Shown: positions 51,287 to 59,122 of the stretch, piece by piece
How the letters are laid out: each line of letters starts with the position of its first letter
Numbering within the stretch: position 1 is the first letter of the stretch
NCBI GenBank assembly: GCA_029246385.1
Contig: JAQWNG010000015.1
Coordinates: 372,001 to 436,000 of the forward strand
DNA length: 64,000 nucleotides
Direction of reading: 5' to 3'
From: Halioglobus sp.
Lineage (GTDB): Bacteria > Pseudomonadota > Gammaproteobacteria > Pseudomonadales > Halieaceae
Notes under the pieces: model-generated
Told to the model about the DNA's origin: nothing
Database searches by the model: none
What the model saw: the letters and a program-made list of their open reading frames with translations, nothing else
Program-made: the position numbers and the translations under genes

Positions 51287-51496
51287 TTACTTACCGAGAG
51301 CATCATTATCGAATGTGGCTGCGTAGCGCTCGATCCATTCCAATGCCGCCTCGTCAGGGCTTAAGAGACGACCACATTCCTGCAGCATTTGCCGACGGTA
51401 TTTATTGATCTGCAGACACTGGCTTTCCATACGCAATCGAAACTCATCCTGCCGTATTACACCATCATCTCTACTGAGCACAGATCCATTAGACAC
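51287..51496 (-). CDS. small conserved-looking hypothetical protein
   Basis: 69 residues from GTG 51496, which has GGAGAG four bases upstream (the frame opens at a GTG 4 codons earlier). Mostly helical and charged, with a DEAALEWIERYAATFD end that I recognise from small gammaproteobacterial proteins of unknown function. It is alone on the minus strand. Confidence 0.5.
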   Translation of the reverse strand: MSNGSVLSRDDGVIRQDEFRLRMESQCLQINKYRRQMLQECGRLLSPDEAALEWIERYAATFDNDALGK

Positions 51497-51654
51497 GCCG
51501 CTCTCCACTTACTAACCCGACGAATCATTAGTAACACCTGAAAGTAAAAAAAGCAGCGGTTTTAAAGGCAGGTTGTGAAGCAATGCACAGAATTAGTCAG
51601 TTCCAATGGGATTTTGCGTAATATTACCACGCGGTCTGGCCTCGTCATCAGCCG

Positions 51655-52116
51655 CTAAAGCACTTTCATAGATAGGCTCTGAATGAGAGGCTGCGCACCG
51701 AGCCTGAAGACGGCATCGTCGTATGCAGGAGGCCCGAATTTCGAGACCGCATTATTCGATAAGGCAATCGGTTCTTTGGGCATACCAATAAAATTTGTAT
51801 TCAACTTGCCATCATCATCCTGATCATAAAATACAGACAGCGCATAATCACCTAAAGGCAATTGTAGTTCAGTCCGCACCAAGTCTCCCTCCAGGGCATC
51901 AGCAATTGCCACTTTTTGAGTGAGTACCATTTCATCACTCAACCAAGTTGAATCAGAGTCGTAAACCGCAATATAGACATTACCCGATGCCTCTTTCAAG
52001 CCCGAGATTTCGACCGTTAAAATACCCGTAAGGTCTTCCGCCACTGCGAAAGTGTGCCCCAATACTAATGTCAATAGTTGCAGCGTACAGATGGCTTTCA
52101 TAAACCATGCAATCAT
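51655..52116 (-). CDS. DUF2141 exported protein
   Basis: 153 residues with a signal peptide (about 1-26). The DUF2141 domain has EISGLKEASGNVYIAVYDSD, PLGDYALSVFYDQDDDGKLNTN and a final GMPKEPIALSNNA motif. A beta-sandwich periplasmic protein of unknown role. The start ATG has a near-perfect AAGGAGGA ribosome site. Confidence 0.85.
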   Translation of the reverse strand: MIAWFMKAICTLQLLTLVLGHTFAVAEDLTGILTVEISGLKEASGNVYIAVYDSDSTWLSDEMVLTQKVAIADALEGDLVRTELQLPLGDYALSVFYDQDDDGKLNTNFIGMPKEPIALSNNAVSKFGPPAYDDAVFRLGAQPLIQSLSMKVL

Positions 52117-52306
52117 AATAATTCCTCCTTACCAAAAGTCAGTATCAACAAAACTAGCAACGCATCCAGCCCTGTAAGATCCACTATAGGATAATGCCCC
52201 ACACGACGTTGGCGGCAAAAAATGTCCCAGCGCACACAATAGAACCTTTCCGCCACGCGTAAAAATTCAGTACACTATAAGCCTGTTTTTGTTAAGGCGT
52301 AAATCT

Positions 52307-52711
52307 ATGTCACTGGGTTCCTGGGATCCAAAGGTTGAACCACAGAGCACAGCGCTCATGTTAGAGCCCGACCTCCTGCGCCGCCTCATCGCTTATAGCA
52401 TTGAGGAGAGGTTATCACAGCTCGAACAACTACTGAGTCCGAACAACAAGCAACGTTTAGCGGGACTGATGAGGGTAGACTCTCCTCGTTGGCAAGCCGC
52501 GGCTGAGTCCTTGAAAGACGATGACCTGTTGCATCTGATTCGCTTTTTCGCGGTGGCAGAGAACCTCCCCGGATGGGAGGCCGGAGCAACGTCCCCGGTA
52601 ATCCCGCTGGCTAAAATTCTTCGCCAGCGGGGGGTGCGCCTAGACAAGTCAATGCTACAGTGGCTCCGCGAGGTCAACGCCAACCGCTATCTACCCTACG
52701 GCCCGCTTTAA
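52307..52711 (+). CDS. hypothetical protein
   Basis: 134 residues from ATG 52307 (AAGG site upstream; the frame opens at a TTG 6 codons earlier). Helical, no signal peptide or transmembrane segment: SIEERLSQLEQLL, DDLLHLIRFFAVAENLPGWEAG and a Leu/Arg-rich end. I recognise no family. It converges on the DUF1244 gene with 4 bases between stops. Confidence 0.6.
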   Translation: MSLGSWDPKVEPQSTALMLEPDLLRRLIAYSIEERLSQLEQLLSPNNKQRLAGLMRVDSPRWQAAAESLKDDDLLHLIRFFAVAENLPGWEAGATSPVIPLAKILRQRGVRLDKSMLQWLREVNANRYLPYGPL

Positions 52712-52715
52712 CCGT

Positions 52716-53003
52716 TCACTCTGATTTTGCTTTCTCAAACGCCGCCATGCTCTTGTCACTGGCGGCAGTCTGGTATTTCAGCTTCCACTGATCATATGGC
52801 ATCCCATAAACACGCTCTCTGGCCGCGTCATAATCCACGTCCAGTCCCGCGTCGTCAGCTGCTGCCATATACCACTTGGACAGACAGTTACGACAAAAAC
52901 CCGCAAGATTCATCAGGTCAATATTCTGCACATCTTTACGGCTGTCCAAATGGGCTAGCAGGCGGCGAAATACCGCAGCCTCAATTTTGTCTGAATTGTC
53001 CAT
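52716..53003 (-). CDS. DUF1244 family protein
   Basis: 95 residues from ATG 53003 (AAGGGAGAAA site). The LMNLAGFCRNCLSKWY block and YGMPYDQWKLKYQT are the DUF1244 signature; the two Cys could bind metal. Function unknown. It is read 34 bases after the third SDR gene on the same strand, suggesting one transcript. Confidence 0.88.
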   Translation of the reverse strand: MDNSDKIEAAVFRRLLAHLDSRKDVQNIDLMNLAGFCRNCLSKWYMAAADDAGLDVDYDAARERVYGMPYDQWKLKYQTAASDKSMAAFEKAKSE

Positions 53004-53037
53004 TGTGCTTTTTCTCCCTTTAGGTGAATGCCGTTGA

Positions 53038-53829
53038 CTAAACAGGCATATATTCGCCGCCGTTAACATCCAGTGCTGCCCCTGTCACCACGCTGGCGTA
53101 ATCCGAACCGAAAAACATAGCGGCTTTGGCGCACTCGCCATCATCAGGAATAATCCCCAGCGGAATATTGCGCGTAACGTCCTTGATCAATACGTCCTGG
53201 CTCTCGCCCGTCGCCTTGGCCTGCCAGGAAAAATAACCCTCTACGCTGGGGCCCCACATCCACCCCATATGGCAACTGTTCACTCGAATATTGTACTTAC
53301 CAAGTTCCAATGCTAAGTGCTTAGTAGCACAACGCAGTGCGGCTTTGGATGAGCCATAACCGGACTGAGTCGCCAGTGGCTTATGCTCCACCATAGTGGC
53401 AATCATCACTATGGCACCACCGTCACCGCTTTTCATATGCGGCACGCAGGCTTGCGTAAGATGCATTGTGCCGAAAAAATTGACGTCCATAGCGCGTCGC
53501 CAGCCATCCATGCTCGCCTCTTCGATTGGCTCAAAACTCCCGGGGTCATATGCACTGTTGAACAGCACATCAATGCGCCCATACTCCTTTGCGGCGCGGT
53601 CTGCTAATGCCAAGCACTGCGCCGGATCCGAAATATCAGTCGGCACTTTTAAGACAGCTGTTCCCAGACCAAGGTTAAGAATCTCCTGCTCTGCGACATC
53701 AAGCTTTGCTTGAGTGCGCGCTGCCAACACCACTGCCGAAGCTCCCTCTTTGGCGGCAAGTGTCGATAATTCTTGACCGAGCCCGGGGCCAATCCCGGAC
53801 ACAATCACCACTTTGTCTTTCATTAACAT
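53038..53829 (-). CDS. SDR-family oxidoreductase, variant catalytic Ser
   Basis: 263-residue short-chain dehydrogenase with SGIGPGLGQ, VVLAARTQ (NADP+-like pocket), NSAYDPG in place of NNAG, and YGSSKAA. The residue 13 before the catalytic Tyr is Thr (IATMVEH), not Ser. C-terminal GAALDVNGGEYMP is typical. Start ATG 53829 with AGGAGAAA. It is followed by DUF1244 and lies 73 bases after the dnaE stop on the same strand, at the edge of the conserved block. Confidence 0.88.
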   Translation of the reverse strand: MLMKDKVVIVSGIGPGLGQELSTLAAKEGASAVVLAARTQAKLDVAEQEILNLGLGTAVLKVPTDISDPAQCLALADRAAKEYGRIDVLFNSAYDPGSFEPIEEASMDGWRRAMDVNFFGTMHLTQACVPHMKSGDGGAIVMIATMVEHKPLATQSGYGSSKAALRCATKHLALELGKYNIRVNSCHMGWMWGPSVEGYFSWQAKATGESQDVLIKDVTRNIPLGIIPDDGECAKAAMFFGSDYASVVTGAALDVNGGEYMPV

Positions 53830-53902
53830 GCGGGGTTTCTCCTGTAGTTAAACGGTTAATAACAATCCATATAGCCGCTAGACACAGTCAATAAAAACAG
53901 CT

Positions 53903-56900
53903 TCAGGAATATCCTAGCGCAACGCCTTCACTGCCTAATACGTCACGCAATTCCTGCAGCAATTCATCACTGGGCACGACTTGCCAGCCCGCACCCAGCG
54001 CAATACGCGCCGAATTGTGCGGTTGTCGGTAAATGAGCGACACGGGACAGCTGCCGCCGCGGGCTCTCGCGAGTGTTTTTTCTAGCAGGTCGGCAAACTG
54101 CTCATTTATCCTATCGGCGCTAATCTCGATTGTCAGCCCTGAAATCTTACTCTGTCTGACCTCAGCAAGGCTGCGCAAGCTATTAGCGCGCATTGCCAGC
54201 TTTCCCGTTTTCTCATCAACTGATATCCGCCCTTCGGCTATCACTATGGTATCTTTTATCAGCAGATGTCGAAACTCAGAAAACGCCTCGGAAAACAGTG
54301 TCGCCTCAATCTGGGCACTACTGTCATCAAGAGTAATAACTCCCATGGTGCCACGTCGGCTATTCATAGAGCGGGTCGCCATAATGAGTCCAACGATAAC
54401 CTGGTTACCCTGCTTGCCGCGGCTGTTGGTGCTAAGATCAGCAATTCGATCAGGTGCGAATTTCCGTACTTCTGTCTTGTATTCATCAATAGGGTGCCCC
54501 GTAATGTAGAGCCCCAATGTATCGCGCTCACCGCCCAAGCGTTCTTTATCCGACCACGCTCGCGCCGCTCGAAAATCCGCATAGACGTCATTGCTGCCAT
54601 TAAGCTGACTTGGCACCACTTCGCCGAACAGGTCATTCATACAGTTATCACGATTGCTAGCGCTCTGCTCCGCCGCTTTCAGAGCATCGTCCAAGGCCGC
54701 CATCAGCGTCCAACGCTCCACTTTTAACGAATCGAAGGCACCCGCTCGAATCATCGCTTCGAGAGCGCGCCGGTTGACTCTACGCGGGTCCGTGCGGGCG
54801 CAAAAATCGAACAAATCAGCAAATGGACCACCCTCATTGCGTGCCTGCAAAATACAATCAACCGGCCCCGCTCCCAATCCCTTAATAGCACCGAGGCCAT
54901 AGATAATATCGTCGTCCGTATTAACGGTAAACATAAACTGCCCCTCATTGAGGTCAGGCAGTTTTAATACCAGCTTCATACGTTTGCACTCGTCGACAAA
55001 CACCACGATCTTGTCAGTGTTATCCATCTCCGAACTCATTACGGCCGCCATAAAGTGGGCAGAGTAATGCGTTTTTAACCATGCTGTTTGGTAGGACACA
55101 AGGGCATAGGCGGCCGAGTGACTCTTATTGAATCCATAACCCGCAAATTTTTCTACTAAATCAAAAATTTTAATTGCTAAACCACCGTTTATTCCCTTCG
55201 CTCTTGCACCCTCTTCAAATATCTCGCGTTGCCTTTCCATCTCTTTAGGGTCTTTCTTTCCCATGGCACGGCGCAACATATCGGCACCACCGAGCGTGTA
55301 ACCAGCGAGCACTTGAGCGATCTGCATCACCTGCTCTTGATAGAGAATAACGCCGTAGGTAGGTTGCAGAATGGGCTGCAACCATTCGTGCTGATACTGC
55401 GCGTCTGGATAAGAAATTTTTTCACGGCCCTGTTTTCGATTGACGAAATTATCGACCATTCCAGACTGCAATGGGCCGGGTCTGAACAGCGCCAACAGCG
55501 CCACAATGTCTTCGAAACAATCGGGCTGCAGCCGTTCGATCAGCTCCTTCATGCCTCGAGACTCTAGCTGAAAAACGGCTGTGGTCTCTCCAGATCGAAG
55601 CAACTCAAAACTGTGGCGATCATCCAGGGGGATCTGCATAATATCCAGTGGCAACTCGCCTGCCTGCTCTCGAGCAGGGTTAATCATTTTTACCGCCCAA
55701 TCGATAATGGTCAAGGTGCGCAGACCGAGGAAGTCGAACTTCACTAGACCCGCGTCTTCCACGTCTCCCTTGTCAAACTGTGTAACCAGCCCCGAACCAC
55801 TCTCATCACAGTACAGTGCCGAGAAATCCGTGAGCTTCGAGGGTGCGATAACCACCCCGCCGGCGTGCTTACCTACATTTTTCACCACGCCTTCCAGTTG
55901 TTCGGCCATATCCCAGATTTCTTGAGCCTGCTCATCCTCCTGTAAAAAATCGCGCAAGGGTTCTTCTTGCTCTAGGGCTTTGGCTAAAGTAATACCCACT
56001 TCGAAAGGGATCATTTTGGACAATTTATCTGCCAGTCCATACGACTTACCCTGAACGCGGGCCACATCCCGCACAACGGCCTTGGCCGCCATGGTACCGA
56101 AAGTGATAATTTGAGATACCGACTCTCGTCCATACGTTTCGGCTACATATTCAATCACCCGATCACGTTTTTCCATGCAGAAATCTACGTCGAAATCTGG
56201 CATGGAAACCCGCTCGGGATTCAAAAACCGCTCAAACAGCAGCTCATACGCAAGAGGGTCGAGATCAGTGATTTCTAATGCATAAGCCACAAGTGACCCT
56301 GCGCCTGAGCCTCGACCCGGACCGACGGGGATATCGTTGTTCTTGGCCCATCGAATGAAGTCCATCACGATGAGGAAATAACCTGGAAAGCCCATCTGAA
56401 CAATGGTCTCTAGCTCGAACTCAAGACGTTCGCGATAGGTTTTCTGCGTTTCTGAGAAATCAGCTGCGCTGACATCAAATAAAGCCTGCAGGCGCAAGTC
56501 CAGTCCCTTGTGAGACTGCTGTCGGAAAAACTCATCTATTGTGAGGCCGTCGGGCACAGGGTAATCAGGCAAGTAAGGCTTGCCGAGCTCCAATACTACG
56601 TTACAACGACGCGCGATCTCGACGCTGTTCGCCAGTGCTTCAGGAATATCCATGAACAATTCCACCATTTCCTGTGTGGAACGCAAATACTGCTGCTCGG
56701 TGTATTGACGTGGCCGCCGAGGATCATCCAGCGTGCGAGCATCGCGCACACAGACTCGGGTCTCGTGTGCTTCAAACTCTTGTGCATGAAGAAAACGAAC
56801 ATCGTTAGTTGCCACCACCGGACACTGCAGGTCTTGAGCCAGTTTTACCGCAGCGTGCAGGTGGGTCTCGTCACCCTCACGCCCAGTGCGGTGCAACTCC

Positions 56901-57400
56901 AGATAAAAACGTTGGGGATACAATCGCATCCAATAACGTGCTCGCTCTGCGGCGAGTTCTGCCCTGCCACCCAATAAGGCCTGTCCCACGTCGCCAGCCG
57001 CGCCAACTGATAGCGCAATGACACCCTCAGCCGCCTCTTCAAGCCAGTGCTTACTGACGTAAGGCAAACCCAGATGCTGACCCTCGGTATAGGCTCGTGA
57101 AATTAGCAAAGTGAGATTTTGATAGCCCGTTTGGCTCATAGCCAACAAGCACAGCGGATAGGCTCGGTCCGGATCGTCTACATCTTTGACCATTAGGTCT
57201 GCGCCAAAGATAGGCTGAATACCTGCAGCAAGGGCGGCTTTATGGAACTTAATCAGTCCGTAGAAGTTACAAACGTCGGTAACGGCCACCGCAGGCATAG
57301 CTAGCTCTGCAACTCTCCCTATCAGGGGTTTTATGCGGACTAATCCATCGACTAGGGAGTACTCAGTGTGCAGGCGTAAGTGAACAAACTCAGTCATCAA
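53903..57400 (-). CDS. dnaE: DNA polymerase III subunit alpha
   Basis: The replicative polymerase subunit, 1165 residues. N-terminal PHP domain (LRLHTEYSLVDG), palm with the catalytic Asp triad in PDFDVDFCMEKRD (near residue 400), the GPGRGSGAGSLVAY block, and a C-terminal helix-hairpin-helix and OB domain (GLIMATRSMNSRRG). Full length for the DnaE1 class. rnhB lies 38 bases upstream; accA, normally next downstream, is not there. Confidence 0.98.
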   Translation of the reverse strand: MMTEFVHLRLHTEYSLVDGLVRIKPLIGRVAELAMPAVAVTDVCNFYGLIKFHKAALAAGIQPIFGADLMVKDVDDPDRAYPLCLLAMSQTGYQNLTLLISRAYTEGQHLGLPYVSKHWLEEAAEGVIALSVGAAGDVGQALLGGRAELAAERARYWMRLYPQRFYLELHRTGREGDETHLHAAVKLAQDLQCPVVATNDVRFLHAQEFEAHETRVCVRDARTLDDPRRPRQYTEQQYLRSTQEMVELFMDIPEALANSVEIARRCNVVLELGKPYLPDYPVPDGLTIDEFFRQQSHKGLDLRLQALFDVSAADFSETQKTYRERLEFELETIVQMGFPGYFLIVMDFIRWAKNNDIPVGPGRGSGAGSLVAYALEITDLDPLAYELLFERFLNPERVSMPDFDVDFCMEKRDRVIEYVAETYGRESVSQIITFGTMAAKAVVRDVARVQGKSYGLADKLSKMIPFEVGITLAKALEQEEPLRDFLQEDEQAQEIWDMAEQLEGVVKNVGKHAGGVVIAPSKLTDFSALYCDESGSGLVTQFDKGDVEDAGLVKFDFLGLRTLTIIDWAVKMINPAREQAGELPLDIMQIPLDDRHSFELLRSGETTAVFQLESRGMKELIERLQPDCFEDIVALLALFRPGPLQSGMVDNFVNRKQGREKISYPDAQYQHEWLQPILQPTYGVILYQEQVMQIAQVLAGYTLGGADMLRRAMGKKDPKEMERQREIFEEGARAKGINGGLAIKIFDLVEKFAGYGFNKSHSAAYALVSYQTAWLKTHYSAHFMAAVMSSEMDNTDKIVVFVDECKRMKLVLKLPDLNEGQFMFTVNTDDDIIYGLGAIKGLGAGPVDCILQARNEGGPFADLFDFCARTDPRRVNRRALEAMIRAGAFDSLKVERWTLMAALDDALKAAEQSASNRDNCMNDLFGEVVPSQLNGSNDVYADFRAARAWSDKERLGGERDTLGLYITGHPIDEYKTEVRKFAPDRIADLSTNSRGKQGNQVIVGLIMATRSMNSRRGTMGVITLDDSSAQIEATLFSEAFSEFRHLLIKDTIVIAEGRISVDEKTGKLAMRANSLRSLAEVRQSKISGLTIEISADRINEQFADLLEKTLARARGGSCPVSLIYRQPHNSARIALGAGWQVVPSDELLQELRDVLGSEGVALGYS

Positions 57401-57438
57401 ACGATCCTATACGGCTTGTTGCAAATGTTGTACAAAAG

Positions 57439-58038
57439 CTAGCATGCTGACAGTATTTTTTTTACCGGCGCAAAGCTGCGGCGATGAACCGGCGTCACGC
57501 CGAGGGTCTTGAGAGCCTGCAAATGCATTGCTGTAGGGTAGCCTTTGTGGGCAGCAAACCCATAGCCTGGATACACACTGTCCAGATCAACCAGCGCATT
57601 GTCTCTGTGTACTTTGGCCAAAATTGAGGCCGCCGCAATCTCCGGCACTCTGTCGTCTCCTCCGACGACTGCTTCTGCGGCATAGTGCCAATGGGGCAGC
57701 CGATTACCATCGACTAGAACATAGGCAGGCTGAGGCTGGAGCGCCTGAACTGCACGATGCATGGCTAAGAGAGAAGCCTGCAGGATATTCAACTCATCGA
57801 TTTCGGCCACACTGGCACTAGCAACCGACCAAGCCAAAGCACGCGATCTGATCAACTGGGCCAACTCCTCCCTGCGTGCCGCGGTAAGTTTCTTTGAGTC
57901 ACGCAGCCCCTCTATTGGCTGTTGCGGGTTCAGCATTACGGCAGCTGCGACCACGTCACCGGCCAGTGGCCCACGACCCACTTCGTCCACGCCAGCCATC
58001 GCGGTTCCTTTGTAAGTGCTTGCAAAAAAATCTTTCAT
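57439..58038 (-). CDS. rnhB: Ribonuclease HII
   Basis: Removes ribonucleotides embedded in DNA and RNA primers. The active-site Asp-Glu pair is D18-E19 in [12 protein letters not shown], followed by RDSKKL and an [14 protein letters not shown] stretch. 199 residues; an internal ATG at 57999 with AAAGGAA would give 186. Between it and fabZ (38-base gap) lpxA and lpxB are expected but absent. Confidence 0.96.
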   Translation of the reverse strand: MKDFFASTYKGTAMAGVDEVGRGPLAGDVVAAAVMLNPQQPIEGLRDSKKLTAARREELAQLIRSRALAWSVASASVAEIDELNILQASLLAMHRAVQALQPQPAYVLVDGNRLPHWHYAAEAVVGGDDRVPEIAAASILAKVHRDNALVDLDSVYPGYGFAAHKGYPTAMHLQALKTLGVTPVHRRSFAPVKKILSAC

Positions 58039-58076
58039 CCCGACTCGCGCACGACCTGGCTACCTGTCATATCGCA

Positions 58077-58508
58077 CTAGCGATCGGCGCAGAGTATGAC
58101 GGCGCTAGCAGCCAGCTCACCCTCTACGTCGGAACTTACATCGAACTTCCAAACTCCCCGACGCTGTGAAATAACCGTAGCACGCAACATCACCCGATCT
58201 CCAGGAACACAGGGTCGTTTAAAGCGAAGCTTATCGGCGCCGGCAAAATAGTACATCGACCCGGCTTCGTTGGTCTTGCCTTGACTATAAAAGCCCAAGA
58301 TTCCAGCCGCCTGGGCCATCGCCTCGAGCAATAATACACCGGGAAATATAGGATTCTCTGGAAAGTGCCCTTCAAAATAAGGCTCGTTGATACTGAGGTT
58401 CTTATAAGCAACGATAAATTCACCGGCTTTGAGCTCCGCTACACGATCCACCAACAAAAAAGGCGACCGATGCGGCAGATGCCTGCGAATATCTATAATA
58501 TCCATCAT
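58077..58508 (-). CDS. fabZ: 3-hydroxyacyl-ACP dehydratase FabZ
   Basis: Dehydrates 3-hydroxyacyl-ACP in fatty-acid synthesis. From ATG 58508 it has 143 residues with the catalytic His in HFPENPIFPG and the Glu in LLLEAMAQAAG; an upstream ATG (58529) would add 7. It is the only survivor of the lpxD-fabZ-lpxA-lpxB group usual here; skp precedes it directly. Confidence 0.96.
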   Translation of the reverse strand: MMDIIDIRRHLPHRSPFLLVDRVAELKAGEFIVAYKNLSINEPYFEGHFPENPIFPGVLLLEAMAQAAGILGFYSQGKTNEAGSMYYFAGADKLRFKRPCVPGDRVMLRATVISQRRGVWKFDVSSDVEGELAASAVILCADR

Positions 58509-58574
58509 GTTGAGTATAGCGCCGGTCACTATCGGATCTAATTGATGCCGCAGTGAATCCGGCGCGAGCGCCCG

Positions 58575-59105
58575 TTATTTCAAAGAGAGTTGGTTCAACT
58601 TATCTGTTAGCTGCGCAGTGATACTGTAGCTGGGCTCAGCATGAATGACTGCATTACGCTGCAGCAAAAGACCAATACCATCTTTCTCAATAATCTCGCG
58701 CAAGACTTCTTGCACCTTTGGCGCCATCTGTTCCAAAAGTGCCTGCCCAGCCGACTGTTCAGCCTGCTGTAACTTCCCCGTTACATGCTCAAGATCGTCT
58801 TGCATGCTGCTCAGCTGCTTCTGAGCCGCTACCTTCTGATCCTGGCTCATAACCGCCGCATCTTTTTGGAACTTCTTGAGCAACGCTTCACCCTCAGCTT
58901 GAAGTTTCTCATACTCTGCTTTGTTTTTCTTAAACTCTTCCCCGCTCCTTACTTCATCGACACGTTGCTGAGCAAAATCCGTTTGCAGAATAGCCCCTTG
59001 CACATCAACCACCGCTATCTTGCCTTGAGCCCAACCAAGAGACGCAATAGAAAACGTCAGCGCCGCAAGTGAAATCTTAAATAATCTAGACACATTCTTC
59101 TCCAA
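58575..59105 (-). CDS. skp: Periplasmic chaperone Skp/OmpH
   Basis: 176 residues with a signal peptide (about 1-26), the short body strand KIAVVDVQGAI and long coiled-coil tentacle arms rich in Lys/Gln/Glu. It escorts unfolded outer-membrane proteins to BamA. It is 17 bases after bamA. The next gene downstream is fabZ, where lpxD is normally found. Confidence 0.93.
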   Translation of the reverse strand: MEKNVSRLFKISLAALTFSIASLGWAQGKIAVVDVQGAILQTDFAQQRVDEVRSGEEFKKNKAEYEKLQAEGEALLKKFQKDAAVMSQDQKVAAQKQLSSMQDDLEHVTGKLQQAEQSAGQALLEQMAPKVQEVLREIIEKDGIGLLLQRNAVIHAEPSYSITAQLTDKLNQLSLK

Positions 59106-59122
59106 AAATTAACAACAAAAAA

